Of a DNA stretch of 64,000 nucleotides, positions 1 to 8,326 are shown one piece after another (the stretch's first letter is position 1; each line of letters starts with the position of its first letter). The position numbers were made by a program, and so were the translations under genes. The notes below the pieces were generated by a model. The model worked only from the letters and a program-made list of their open reading frames with translations, did no database searches and was not told the origin of the DNA. This DNA comes from CAWDPQ01 sp049642465 (lineage in GTDB: Bacteria; Acidobacteriota; Vicinamibacteria; Vicinamibacterales; 2-12-FULL-66-21): assembly GCA_049642465.1 (NCBI GenBank), contig JBAROV010000049.1:62001-126000 (forward strand), given 5' to 3'.

Positions 1-437
1 ATTTCCATGCAGTTGACCAGATGATCGTCGACGATGAGATCGAGCCGAAGTGCGCGGGCGATTTCACCTCGAGCCAGGGCCGGCGCCGTCAGCACCGCGG
101 GCATGTAGAACCCGTGGCGCTCCAGCCAGGCCTGGGTCTGGAGTTGCACGGTGTCGCCGGCGCTCGGCGGCCGGCTCGTCATGAAGAACACTTCCCACCG
201 CCACCGTCGGGAGAGCGTGTAGAGCCGCGCGATCTGATCCGACTCGTACGCCGGTAAGTCAACCCACCAGTTCGACACCCGCGCGACAGCCTTCCAAAGC
301 CGCTCGATATCTCCCTTCGACAGGTTCGCTTCCAGATCGCTCTGACGCTTGTCTCCAAGCTCGGAGACGGCCAGGGCACGGAAGGCCGAGCGGAAATCGG
401 CGAGAACCCCGTCCACATCCAGGCCCAGCCGCAGCAT
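1..437 (-). CDS. NT5C-like HAD phosphatase (partial, C-terminus beyond window)
   Basis: An open frame read leftwards from ATG at 437 has no stop before base 1, giving about 145 residues. It opens MLRLGLDVDGVLADF, which carries the HAD motif I DxDG(V) aspartates typical of 5'(3')-deoxyribonucleotidase (NT5C) type phosphatases. FMTSRPP about residue 85 fits motif II (Ser/Thr), and IVDDHLVN near the window edge fits motif IV with its acidic pair. The start lies 3 bases after the stop of the O-antigen ligase gene, so it is probably co-transcribed with the polysaccharide genes. The role is probably removal of phosphate from a nucleotide or small phosphorylated metabolite; the substrate cannot be read from sequence. 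The overlapping antisense and out-of-frame ORFs here lack motifs. Confidence 0.7.
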   Translation of the reverse strand, partial: MLRLGLDVDGVLADFRSAFRALAVSELGDKRQSDLEANLSKGDIERLWKAVARVSNWWVDLPAYESDQIARLYTLSRRWRWEVFFMTSRPPSAGDTVQLQTQAWLERHGFYMPAVLTAPALARGEIARALRLDLIVDDHLVNCME

Positions 438-440
438 TCG

Positions 441-1754
441 CTAGTCGAGCCCCTGCGCGTGCGTCGTTGCCGCTGACGCGGTTTCATGGACGAGCAACCC
501 CGCGAGCGCTGCCGCAAACATCCCGTTGGCAGGGAGCGTCAGGCCCGTTTCCCACAACGACTGAACGGCGACGCCGACAAGGGCGCTCGCGCTGGCGATT
601 CGCATCCAATAAATGGGGTCATCGCGCCGCCGCAATCGAGCACGAGCGGCCATGAGGAACGCCACGATGCCGAATAAAGCAGGAATGGTCAGAAGCACGC
701 CACCCTCGGTGATGAGCTGCACATACTGATTGTGCGCTTCGTTGTGATAGTAGGTGCGTGGCGTCGTTTGATAGACCCGCATGACCGTCCCGAACGCACC
801 TGCGCCAACGCCAGTCAGCGCGAAATCCCTCACGACCGGCACGGCGTCGCGCCAGATCGCCGCCCGGTTGGCAACCCCCTGGTCCCGAGTCTCGTCGATG
901 CGCAATAGGAGGCGCTGCGAGTCACCATACGCCAGCATACCGGCCAACGCGAAGACGCCGAGCAAAACCAGCGGAGCCTGACGTCCCGCGCTCGTACGAT
1001 CTCCGGCGGCACAGAAGGCGAAGTATCCGGCCGCACAGGCGAGGGCAACGAACGCCGATCGCGAGGCGCTCACGGCGATGACCGCCGCCGTCAAGACGAC
1101 GGCGAGTTGAAGCACCATTCCGCGCCCATCCATCCAGCCTGCCACTCTCGATCGCCAGCTGGTCGCAACCGGTCTGGTGGCGCGCCGCCATTGCAGATAG
1201 CCAAGGCATGCGCACAGGGCCATGATGCCCCACGTCCCAAAATGATTGCGATTGATAAATGGACCGAGGGGTCGGGCGCCGGGATCCCGTGGCCGCCAGA
1301 CACCATAGACGAGCGGCGTTCCAGCGGCATGCTGGACGAATGCCACGATCGTCAGCACGACAGCTCCCCACGCGACGATCAGGGTGAAGGTCCGAATCCC
1401 GCCCCGGGAGAACAACGACCGAGCCGTCCAGAAGGTCAGAACGATAGAGACAAGCGTCAGCGCCGCGTGCGCGGTGTCAGTGATGCTCAGGGTGAGAGGG
1501 ACGACGTTTACATCGACTGACGTCAAGGCGCTCGCGCCCGCGAACACCTCCCGCGCAGGAGACAGGGCCCGCACCACCGCGACGGGGAGCGGCAACATCT
1601 GAACCAGAACAGCGAGCACCAGGACGCCGAGCGCGGCGTCGAGGACGCGAAGGCCCCGCGAGACGGGCCGCTGCCATCCCACGTAGATCGAGAGAAGGAG
1701 GATAGCCGCGGCCAGGAACATTCCAGACCACGCGTACACGCCTCCACACATCAC
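441..1754 (-). CDS. O-antigen ligase / Wzy-like polysaccharide polymerase
   Basis: Polytopic inner-membrane protein of about 437 residues with some ten hydrophobic segments. Two signatures of the Wzy_C/O-antigen ligase family are visible: FINRNHFGTWG in the middle, and a C-terminal stretch GVGAGAFGTV followed by YYHNEAHNQYVQLITEGG, the usual large-loop HNxY..L.E.G motif. It probably joins or polymerises undecaprenyl-linked glycans on the periplasmic side. The gene follows the Wzz/BY-kinase gene. The start is doubtful: the frame stays open to ATG 1997, but those residues overlap the kinase's tyrosine-rich tail and are low-complexity. No standard start exists between the kinase stop (1837) and GTG 1754/ATG 1751, yet the first membrane helix seems to begin a little upstream of 1754. 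Confidence 0.75.
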   Translation of the reverse strand: MMCGGVYAWSGMFLAAAILLLSIYVGWQRPVSRGLRVLDAALGVLVLAVLVQMLPLPVAVVRALSPAREVFAGASALTSVDVNVVPLTLSITDTAHAALTLVSIVLTFWTARSLFSRGGIRTFTLIVAWGAVVLTIVAFVQHAAGTPLVYGVWRPRDPGARPLGPFINRNHFGTWGIMALCACLGYLQWRRATRPVATSWRSRVAGWMDGRGMVLQLAVVLTAAVIAVSASRSAFVALACAAGYFAFCAAGDRTSAGRQAPLVLLGVFALAGMLAYGDSQRLLLRIDETRDQGVANRAAIWRDAVPVVRDFALTGVGAGAFGTVMRVYQTTPRTYYHNEAHNQYVQLITEGGVLLTIPALFGIVAFLMAARARLRRRDDPIYWMRIASASALVGVAVQSLWETGLTLPANGMFAAALAGLLVHETASAATTHAQGLD

Positions 1755-1836
1755 CGTGCCACCGAGGAGGACGGCGGCAAGGGCCGCTCCCCCGAGACGT
1801 GCGGAGCACGTTCGGCTGCGGGTTCGACGACTCGCG

Positions 1837-4074
1837 TCAGGCGGCTGGCGTCGAGCTGTTTCCGTAATAGCTCTTGTAGTGGTAGCCGTAATAGCGCGAG
1901 TAGTAATACTTGTTGCGGTTGAGGTCGACGCGATTGAGGACTGCGCCGACGATGTTGGGCTTGCCGCCCTGGATCGTCTGGATCGCCCGCTCGGCATGGG
2001 CGCGTCGCGTCATTTCTGCGCCGATCACGAACACGAGTCCCGACATGTAGGGCGCAATGATCACAGCGTCGGTGACGGCCAGCACTGGCGGGGTGTCAAT
2101 GATGATCCACTCGAAGGGACCCGCCTCGAGGTTCGCGAGCAGCTGCTTCATGCGTTCCGAATGGAGCAGTTCCGATGGGTTGGGCGGAACATGGCCTGCC
2201 GTCATGACGAACAAATTGGGTTCGCTGGTGCGCTGCACGGCTTCGCGGACGCGTGCCTGTCCGGTCAGGATGTGGGACAAGCCGATATCGTTCGACATCC
2301 CCATCGTCCGGTGCAGGCCAGGACGGCGCATATCGGCGTCGATCAGCATGACGCGCGCACCACCCAGCGCGAGCGCGATCGCCAGGTTACACGCGGTTGT
2401 CGTCTTTCCCTCGAGCGGCTGCGTGCTCGTCACGGCGATCGTGCGGTTGCCGGGGGACCCGTTGGTGAAGACCAGTGAGGTCCGCAGGGAGCGGAACGCT
2501 TCCCCGAAATCATGAGGCACAGTACTCGTGAGTACGGGCAGCTTCTCGCCGCCGACCGCCGGCACCAGCCCGAGCAGCGGCAGTTTCAGGCGTCGCGTGA
2601 CATCGTCGGGCAGCTTGATCGTGTCGTCGAGGTATTCAACGGAGTAGGCGAGCGCGACGCCGAGTGCAAGGCCGAGCACGATCGCCATCAGCCAGTCGCG
2701 GCCGTGATTCGGTGTGTAAGGTCCGCCGGGCACTTCGGCGTCGTCCATGAGCTGGACGTTATTTGCGCGGCTGTTGCTGACTACCCGCAGTTCTTTCTCC
2801 TGCTGCAGGAGCGCGTTGTATACCTGACGTTCGCTCTCGGCCTCGCGCTGCAGGATGCTGTAGGTGATGCTTTTGCGATTCAGGTCGACTGCCTGTTTCT
2901 TCTGCTCTTCGAGTGACCCGGCAAGGTTTCGCTCTTCGGCCAGGGCAGCGCGATAGTCGTTGGCGACCGATTCGAGCACTTTCGCGGTCTCACTGCGCAG
3001 GTGGGTATTCGCGCTCTCGATCTGTCGCGTGATCGATTCCATCGTCGGGTGGTTGGCACCGTAGCGCTGCGACAGCTTGGTCTTCTCGCTCTTCAAGTTC
3101 GCGAGCTGCTGTTTGATCTCCTGGATCGTCGGGTTCTGGGCGACGAGTGGAAACGTGTCCGCCTCCGCGCTGTCGCCCTTGAGGTTTCCAAGCTGACGGT
3201 ATGCCGCCTCCTTTTGCAGACGGCTCGTCTTTGCCTTCGTGACGGCGTCGTTCAGCGAATTGAGGCGAGCCACGACGATGTTCTGTCCGTCGTCGAGCGA
3301 CATCGCGTTCTGACCTTCGCGGTACTCGGCCATGGCGCGTTCCGCCGCCTCGACTTTCTGCCGCTGCTTATTGAGTTCCTCGGTGAGCCAGGTGATCGTG
3401 TTCGTCGTATTCGACAGCTTGAGGTCGAGATTCTGCTGGACGTACTCGCGAGCGAGCGTGTTGGCTGCGGTCGCGGCGTATTGCGGATCGGGAGACGAAT
3501 ACACGATCTCGACGAGACGGGTTCCCTTGACCGGTACGATTTCGACGCCGCTCAGGAATTCTCCAATGGCAGCCAGTTCGGCGGCTGTTTCGTCCGCGGC
3601 GGGCGCTTCAGTGGCCGCGGGTTCCTTCTTCCGCCACCGATTGATCATCTGGCGGGGTAACGAGAGGGCCCGCGAGAGTGTGCTGGGCGCTGGCGCGGGA
3701 GCCGGCGGGAGTTTTCGAACGACACGGCGTGCCAGCCCGCGGCTCTGCAGGATGCGGTACTGCGTGTTGAAGTAAGGCTCAGGGTCTTGCCAATACGCGG
3801 GTTCGCTGGCGTTCAGGTTCGCGACCGCGGTCGAACGCTCGTCCTGGATCACGATGCGCGCCTGTGTGCGGAACATCGGCGTTGCCGAGTACGACTCGAG
3901 CATGGCAATCGCGACGACGACCGCGAAGGCGCCGACGATAAGACGCAGATGCCGGAAGACGACCGCCAGACGATCGAGGAGATGGACTTCGGGAAGCGTA
4001 TCCAGCATCGAGGCGCCCGCCGTCGCCGACAGGTCAGGTGAGACGGCGGGGCTGAGCTGGCGGGGATTCAGCAT
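1837..4074 (-). CDS. Polysaccharide chain-length regulator with tyrosine autokinase (Wzz/GumC + BY-kinase)
   Basis: 745 residues. The N-terminal Wzz-type domain has a membrane helix near residues 42-60 (LIVGAFAVVVAIAM) and a second near 465-485, flanking a long coiled-coil periplasmic region (about 195-420). The C-terminal cytoplasmic BY-kinase has Walker A PLEGKTTTACNLA near 548, Walker A' LIDADMRRPG near 577 and Walker B WIIIDTPPV near 655. It ends in a tyrosine cluster (NKYYYSRYYGYHYKSYYG), the autophosphorylation tail of this family. It controls chain length and export of exopolysaccharide with the adjacent Wzy-like protein. Domain order and length match single-polypeptide GumC/EpsB-type proteins. 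Confidence 0.9.
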   Translation of the reverse strand: MLNPRQLSPAVSPDLSATAGASMLDTLPEVHLLDRLAVVFRHLRLIVGAFAVVVAIAMLESYSATPMFRTQARIVIQDERSTAVANLNASEPAYWQDPEPYFNTQYRILQSRGLARRVVRKLPPAPAPAPSTLSRALSLPRQMINRWRKKEPAATEAPAADETAAELAAIGEFLSGVEIVPVKGTRLVEIVYSSPDPQYAATAANTLAREYVQQNLDLKLSNTTNTITWLTEELNKQRQKVEAAERAMAEYREGQNAMSLDDGQNIVVARLNSLNDAVTKAKTSRLQKEAAYRQLGNLKGDSAEADTFPLVAQNPTIQEIKQQLANLKSEKTKLSQRYGANHPTMESITRQIESANTHLRSETAKVLESVANDYRAALAEERNLAGSLEEQKKQAVDLNRKSITYSILQREAESERQVYNALLQQEKELRVVSNSRANNVQLMDDAEVPGGPYTPNHGRDWLMAIVLGLALGVALAYSVEYLDDTIKLPDDVTRRLKLPLLGLVPAVGGEKLPVLTSTVPHDFGEAFRSLRTSLVFTNGSPGNRTIAVTSTQPLEGKTTTACNLAIALALGGARVMLIDADMRRPGLHRTMGMSNDIGLSHILTGQARVREAVQRTSEPNLFVMTAGHVPPNPSELLHSERMKQLLANLEAGPFEWIIIDTPPVLAVTDAVIIAPYMSGLVFVIGAEMTRRAHAERAIQTIQGGKPNIVGAVLNRVDLNRNKYYYSRYYGYHYKSYYGNSSTPAA

Positions 4075-4081
4075 CCAGCGA

Positions 4082-4582
4082 TCAGAACCTTCCGCTGGCC
4101 GGTTGCGTGCCCTTGCCTACGGCGGTAACGCCGATGGCGGCCGCAGACGAGACCGCCGTGACGGCGGCATTCGAAAAGAAGCCGCTGTACCAGGGCCTGC
4201 GTGTGGCCAGCCGGACAATAGTTGACGCAGTTTCGGCCGCGGCGACCGAGAACGTTTGACTGACACCGCCGACCCGGCCATCGTCGTCGACCAATTCCAC
4301 GAGATACGAGCCGGGAGGCACGCCACCGTAGCGAAAGTCGCCGTGCTGGTCCCCCTGGGTGGTCATGACGATTCGCCCGCTCGTGACATCGCGCAGCCTG
4401 AGGTGGGGGGCCGCGACTGGCTTATCGTCCCCGTTCACGACTATGCCAACGACCGTCGCGGCACGCGACGTCAACTCGACTCCCCGAACGGGTGTCTGCG
4501 CCCGAACAGCGTCTCCCGCGACCGCCATCAGTACCAGGGCGGCAAAGAGGCAGGCCAACGCCAGCCGATGCTCTGCTTTCAT
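4082..4582 (-). CDS. Secreted carboxypeptidase-regulatory-like (CarbRegD/SdrD-type) protein
   Basis: 166 residues from ATG 4582; the frame is open to 4639, but this start puts a good signal peptide at the N-terminus (Lys/Arg, then LALACLFAALVLMAVAG, cleavage near VRA-QT). The mature part has a beta-sandwich pattern seen in carboxypeptidase regulatory-like domains: VVGIVVNGDDKPVAAPHLRL, then GDFRYGGVPPGSYLVELVDD. A Gly/Ala-rich stretch (AAVTAVSSAAAIGVTAVG) near the C-terminus could be a second membrane or lipid-facing segment. It lies 7 bases upstream of the Wzz/BY-kinase gene and is probably first in the polysaccharide operon. The function is unknown; a periplasmic or outer-surface accessory protein is plausible. 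Confidence 0.6.
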   Translation of the reverse strand: MKAEHRLALACLFAALVLMAVAGDAVRAQTPVRGVELTSRAATVVGIVVNGDDKPVAAPHLRLRDVTSGRIVMTTQGDQHGDFRYGGVPPGSYLVELVDDDGRVGGVSQTFSVAAAETASTIVRLATRRPWYSGFFSNAAVTAVSSAAAIGVTAVGKGTQPASGRF

Positions 4583-4820
4583 AGGTGCACCCCGAAGCTC
4601 CTCGCGGAGCCGGACGCGACCGGGTTGAATGGGGAACACATCAATTGTATCGGATCCATTGTCCTGGTCGTTCAGTTAATCGCCTCGTACCCGGACGGCA
4701 CACGAATTACAATTTGGTTAGCACCGGAATGCGTTCACAGGCTCGTGTTACAATCCGCGCCCGCTCCAGTCATGCTGCGCCGCGGCCTTCTCCTGCGTCC
4801 TGCTTCGTCTCGTCCTGTTC

Positions 4821-5666
4821 ATGGCATCTGAAATCGACGCTCTGACATCTGCCACCTTGCGGCACCTTCGCGAGCGTTGGTGGAATGATTCCTTCACATC
4901 TTTTCTCGAGGAATCACTTCGGCCCCGGCCCGGAAAGCGGATTCTCCACGTCGGCTGCGGTACCGGGGTCGGGGAGATTAGCCTCTCGAGACTCCGGCTG
5001 TCGCAAATGCAGCTGTACGGTGTCGATCTGCTGGTGCAACGCCTGCGCCAGGCGCGGGAGGCGACACGCGGCGTGAATGCGCGTGCGAATTATTCCGCGG
5101 CCGACGCCTGCCGCCTGCCATTTCAGAACGCCGTGTTCGATTCGACCTACTGCGTCGCGGTTCTGCAGCACATTCGCGACTTCGGGCAGGCTTTGGCGGA
5201 GATGGCGCGGGTGACCAAGCCGAATGGACGGATCCTGGTCGTGGAACCGGACAACGCGGCGGTTTACTGGTTTAGCTCGTTGCCGAGTGGTGTCGATGCG
5301 TTCGATCTGGGGCGCCGCTTTTTTGCCGAGCGAGCAGCCGCGCGGGACGAGCCCGCGGCATCGGCCGTTGGCCCGCAGATACCCGCGTTGTTCGCGCCGC
5401 ACGGCATCGAGCCGTTGTCGGTGCAGCTCTTTCCGGTTTCCGTTGCGCACGTCGGCGCCTTGCCCGAGGACGTGTGGGAGGGGCGGCGGAAGGCGGTTCA
5501 GGAAGCGATCGCTGAGACGTCGAATGAATCCTTGCGCCGGCTGGGAAGCGATTACCTCAAGGCAATCGAGCGATATGCGAAGGACGCGCGCGCGGCCGGA
5601 TCCACATTCGTCGAGATCCAGAATACGCTGCTGTTCGCCAATGCCGGCCAGCGACTTGATTCGTGA
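4821..5666 (+). CDS. Class I SAM-dependent methyltransferase (Methyltransf_11 type)
   Basis: 281 residues. Motif I ILHVGCGTGVGEISL lies at about 40-54 and motif II/acidic loop GVDLLVQRL about 65; an ADACRLPFQNAVFDSTYC stretch and a post-motif RVTKPNGRILVVEPDN complete a Rossmann-fold SAM methyltransferase. The acceptor substrate cannot be deduced. It starts the plus-strand side of a divergent pair with the polysaccharide operon, separated by about 240 bases. No membrane segments or signal peptide were seen. It could modify a lipid, quinone or sugar intermediate. Confidence 0.75.
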   Translation: MASEIDALTSATLRHLRERWWNDSFTSFLEESLRPRPGKRILHVGCGTGVGEISLSRLRLSQMQLYGVDLLVQRLRQAREATRGVNARANYSAADACRLPFQNAVFDSTYCVAVLQHIRDFGQALAEMARVTKPNGRILVVEPDNAAVYWFSSLPSGVDAFDLGRRFFAERAAARDEPAASAVGPQIPALFAPHGIEPLSVQLFPVSVAHVGALPEDVWEGRRKAVQEAIAETSNESLRRLGSDYLKAIERYAKDARAAGSTFVEIQNTLLFANAGQRLDS

Positions 5667-5689
5667 TCCACGATTGCATGGAAGCGAAC

Positions 5690-5985
5690 GAGCGGAGCGC
5701 CCGCCTTCGCGGTCGCGAACAACGGGAGCGCGACCGGCTCCGGCGAGGTCCGCCGAAGCCTTGGCGAGGCGGAAGTGAACCACGCGAGCCGCCTTCGCGC
5801 TTCGCGCTTCGGCGGCCAAGGCGGCGCGGGGCATGCGAACGGAGCGGAGCGAGCTGCGAAGAGCGAGCGGAGCGAAGTGAGCTTGGCGGGGTGCAGGGGT
5901 CCCCGCCATCCAAGAGACGCGGCCCCCGCGAGCGAGCGTGCAGGGGGGGCCGGCGGGGCGAAGCCCCCCGGTCAAGAAGGATGGG
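5690..5985. repeat. GC-rich palindromic repeat block at the start of a gene
   Basis: About 300 bases of extremely GC-rich, self-complementary sequence unlike its surroundings. It contains several copies of GAGCGGAGCG-type words (near 5690, 5840 and 5868), a CGGCGAGGTCCGCCGAAGC palindrome (5741-5759), CGCCTTCGCGCTTCGCGCTT before GGCGG, and GGGGCGAAGCCCC near 5957. The palindrome at 5741 resembles the perfect hairpin at 17665-17688 inside ruvC, pointing to a dispersed REP-like family. It sits between two methyltransferase genes and supplies the apparent N-terminus of the second one. Confidence 0.6.
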
Positions 5986-6737
5986 AGGGATGGGACGAGT
6001 ACGCGCCCTTCTACGACTGGGAGAACGCACGCACGTTCGGACGCCGCGACGTGGCCTTCTGGTCGCGAATCGCGGAAGAACGCCGTGAACCCGCCGTCGA
6101 ATTGGGCTGCGGCACGGGGCGGATTGCCATCCCGCTGCTCAAGGCCGGTCATTCACTCGTCGGCGTTGATCGATCAGAGGCGATGCTGGCGCGTGCGCGG
6201 CGACGCGCGCGGCGCGCGGGCGTCCTCGACCGGGCGCTCTTCGTGCGGAGCGACATTCGGATGCTGCCGCTTCGAACGCGGCGTTTCGACTTCGTGATCG
6301 CTCCCTACGGCATGCTGCAGTCGCTCACCCGCGATCGCGATCTGGCGGCGACGCTCGAGTCAGTTGCGCGGATCCTCCGCTCGGGTGGTCTCTTCGGCAT
6401 TGATCTCGTGCCGGATCTTCCACGCTGGCGCGAGTACGAGAAGAAGATCAGCCTGCACGGGCGCCGCAACGCTTCCACGACGCTGACGCTCGTCGAGTCG
6501 GTGCGTCAAGATCGCCGCCGTGGCTTGACCATCTTCGATCAGGAGTACATCGAGCACCGGAATCGTCAGCGGCATGTCCACAGATTCTCGCTCACGTTCC
6601 GCACATTGAGCGTGGCGCAGATGGTTCGACGCCTGGAACGCGCTGGCTTCTGGATTCGCGCGGTGCTCGGGGACTATCAGGGGCGCGCGTGGGACGAGCG
6701 CGCGGATGTCTGGTTGATCCTCGCCCAGAAACGCTGA
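5775..6737 (+). CDS. Class I SAM-dependent methyltransferase with repeat-derived N-terminus
   Basis: The enzyme core begins at about 5989 with WDEYAPFYDWENARTFGRRD and runs through motif I AVELGCGTGRIAIPLLK, GVDRSEAMLARAR, RRFDFVIAPYGMLQSL and ILRSGGLFGIDLVPD: a typical Methyltransf_25-type fold. No in-frame ATG lies just before this core. The frame continues upstream through the GC-rich repeat block to ATG 5775, with GTG/TTG codons near 5878 as alternatives. Related proteins generally start just before the W-x-x-YAPFYDWE segment, so the first 70 or so residues are probably repeat-derived or not translated. The last 61 bases overlap the convergent S26 peptidase gene. Confidence 0.65.
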   Translation: MNHASRLRASRFGGQGGAGHANGAERAAKSERSEVSLAGCRGPRHPRDAAPASERAGGAGGAKPPGQEGWEGWDEYAPFYDWENARTFGRRDVAFWSRIAEERREPAVELGCGTGRIAIPLLKAGHSLVGVDRSEAMLARARRRARRAGVLDRALFVRSDIRMLPLRTRRFDFVIAPYGMLQSLTRDRDLAATLESVARILRSGGLFGIDLVPDLPRWREYEKKISLHGRRNASTTLTLVESVRQDRRRGLTIFDQEYIEHRNRQRHVHRFSLTFRTLSVAQMVRRLERAGFWIRAVLGDYQGRAWDERADVWLILAQKR

Positions 6738-7174
6738 ACGGCCCAACGTTTCACGCGCCAGAGGTGTGAAACGATCAACCCTGTAATTCTCGCGCCGTGC
6801 GTGGCCAGTCCACGCTCGTTGCCGTCTCGCCTGACGTCGGTCACGCGGCCGATCACAGTGGTGAAGGGCACGGGCGCATCCTTCGCAAATGCGGCATCGC
6901 CACGCAGCACGAGCGCCGTGTGGCCAGTACTGTTGTTGAATCCGACGAGCCGGTGGGCAATCGCCGCATCCCCAATTCGGCAGAGAAGAACGTCCCCTCT
7001 GCGGAGTTGCGAGGCTCGGACCGGTGCGACCTCCACGATGTCACCGTCGCGAATGATGGGGTACATGCTCCAACCTTCGGCCCTGAACCGAACGGCGTGG
7101 CCATCGTGCAGCACGTCGGTTGATACCGCGAGGAACTCGCGAGTGTTGCGAATCGGCAGGCCAAGCGGCTTCAT
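6677..7174 (-). CDS. S26-like signal peptidase in RiPP-like cassette
   Basis: 165 residues from ATG 7174; its A overlaps the last base of the HPr-kinase-like gene's TGA. The serine-peptidase box EGWSMYPIIRDGD (Ser36) is followed by LRRGDVLLCR and AIAHRLVGF (His74). A His at the usual Lys position is the arrangement seen in SipW/eukaryotic-type S26 enzymes rather than LepB. A C-terminal stretch GLIVSHLWRVKRWAVQRFW is amphipathic and may touch the membrane. In this position it could cleave the leader from the candidate modified peptide encoded upstream; this is inference from context. The 3' end overlaps the convergent methyltransferase gene by 61 bases, and an inverted repeat CGTTTCAC...GTGAAACG (6747-6773) lies inside its 3' part. 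Confidence 0.7.
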   Translation of the reverse strand: MKPLGLPIRNTREFLAVSTDVLHDGHAVRFRAEGWSMYPIIRDGDIVEVAPVRASQLRRGDVLLCRIGDAAIAHRLVGFNNSTGHTALVLRGDAAFAKDAPVPFTTVIGRVTDVRRDGNERGLATHGARITGLIVSHLWRVKRWAVQRFWARINQTSARSSHARP

Positions 7175-8094
7175 CACAGATGCGCCCGCCTGACGAATGA
7201 AACCACGTCTGGACTCGCCGCAAACTCGAGGGCGACCACAGGAACAGTGCTTACTGTTCGCTCGATGAACGCCAGGTTCCGCTCCAACGCTCTGGCGCTG
7301 TGAAAGACTGGGAACGCGCACGAAAAGAGCAGTCCCCCAGCGTGCGCGGCGAGGAGAGGGACGATCCCGTGGAGAGGCGCCTGGCGCAGAAACAGAATTC
7401 CGGTGAGAGGGGCTGAGCGTGGCTCCGCATACGCAGCGTCGCCGTGCCACGGCGTACCATGCATCACAACACCGTCTCCATCATTCCTGAGAACGACGCG
7501 ATCGTCGCTGAGGACGGTTGCGCCGGCGGCTGACCACAGCCGAGCAATCGTGCTCTTGCCTGCGCCCGATTGGCCGGCGAAGAGATATCCGCGTCCGTTC
7601 GTGTCGACGATCCCGCAGCCGTGCACTTCGATTCCGTCCGCCAGCGCCAGCCGATTGATCACGACCAATTCGTCGAGCGGGTACTCCAGGGGATACGGGA
7701 CGGGGCGCCTCTCGAATTTTGCTCGATCGAGGGTGATCACGCCTCGACGAAACTCGCGATCAAAGACAGCTTTGCGATAGACGCCGCCGAGCGTCGGCGA
7801 GCTGAACGAGTAGCAGAGCCAGTCGCGCTCTTCGCGGAGCATCCAGACACCGCCCGAATCGAAAAGCAATCGGCCGCCCGGAGATGAATCGATCTCTCCC
7901 CAGGTCACGTTGAGGGTCACATCAGGAATGCCGGAATTGACCACGAAGGCGCCGGCCGCGTCTGAAACAACGATGCCGGGGCCATCCTCCGGAGAGTTGA
8001 CGCCCAGGGTGAGTCCCGCGATGCGGATGAGAAGCGTGGACGAGACGACTGTTGCGAAGGAATCGCCGCCGCGCGGTTCCAGGGCCCTCTTCAC
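7174..8094 (-). CDS. HPr-kinase-like P-loop protein in RiPP-like cassette
   Basis: 306 residues from GTG 8094, whose GTGA overlaps the stop of the precursor gene; a longer frame to 8169 would overlap the precursor by 79 bases. A Walker A GQSGAGKST lies at about 174-182 and SDDRVVLRNDG further on, the same layout as HprK-like proteins found beside PqqD-like and radical SAM genes in peptide-maturation clusters (also in some lasso-peptide clusters, where an HprK homologue phosphorylates the precursor). The N-terminal 170 residues are a beta-rich domain with no motif recognised. It may phosphorylate the candidate precursor or act as a maturation ATPase. Confidence 0.75.
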   Translation of the reverse strand: MKRALEPRGGDSFATVVSSTLLIRIAGLTLGVNSPEDGPGIVVSDAAGAFVVNSGIPDVTLNVTWGEIDSSPGGRLLFDSGGVWMLREERDWLCYSFSSPTLGGVYRKAVFDREFRRGVITLDRAKFERRPVPYPLEYPLDELVVINRLALADGIEVHGCGIVDTNGRGYLFAGQSGAGKSTIARLWSAAGATVLSDDRVVLRNDGDGVVMHGTPWHGDAAYAEPRSAPLTGILFLRQAPLHGIVPLLAAHAGGLLFSCAFPVFHSARALERNLAFIERTVSTVPVVALEFAASPDVVSFVRRAHL

Positions 8095-8276
8095 GACCCG
8101 ACGGAGCTGCAGGGCGCGGGCACTGCGCAGCGAGGCTGGCCCGGTCCTGACACGCGACCCGCCTTGCACGCGCCCAACACTGCTTCCTCGGGTCGAAGCG
8201 ACACCTGCGTGATTTCAGGTCGCTGGTATCGTTTCTTCGAGTGGCGATCGTCCGAACTGGCTTCTTGTTTCACCAT
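8091..8276 (-). CDS. Candidate RiPP precursor peptide
   Basis: 61 residues from ATG 8276, with GAGG about 11 bases upstream. The N-terminal half is charged and leader-like (MVKQEASSDDRHSKKRYQRP), followed by EITQVSLRPEEAVLGACK. The C-terminal core is small, Gly/Pro-rich and has three Cys (positions 37, 50, 56) in KAGRVSGPGQPRCAVPAPC. The gene lies 50 bases after the radical SAM gene, and its stop overlaps the GTG of the HPr-kinase-like gene (GTGA), as expected of a translationally coupled cassette member. No similarity to a named family is claimed. The frame is also open upstream into the radical SAM gene, but the ATG at 8276 is the best placed start. Confidence 0.65.
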   Translation of the reverse strand: MVKQEASSDDRHSKKRYQRPEITQVSLRPEEAVLGACKAGRVSGPGQPRCAVPAPCSSVGS

Positions 8277-8326
8277 TGTTTTTGCCTCAGCATCACTGAT
8301 GCCTAGTTGCTGACCATCAACGCCGT

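Noticed and set aside
1755..1997. N-terminal extension of the O-antigen ligase to ATG 1997
   Set aside because: Residues in this part are Ser/Thr/Ala/Arg-rich and come from the second frame of the kinase's tyrosine-rich tail; a 160-base same-strand overlap is unlikely.
4914..6152. 412-codon minus-strand ORF across both methyltransferase genes
   Set aside because: It covers two genes with clear SAM motifs, plus the GC-rich repeat block, and has no recognisable domain.
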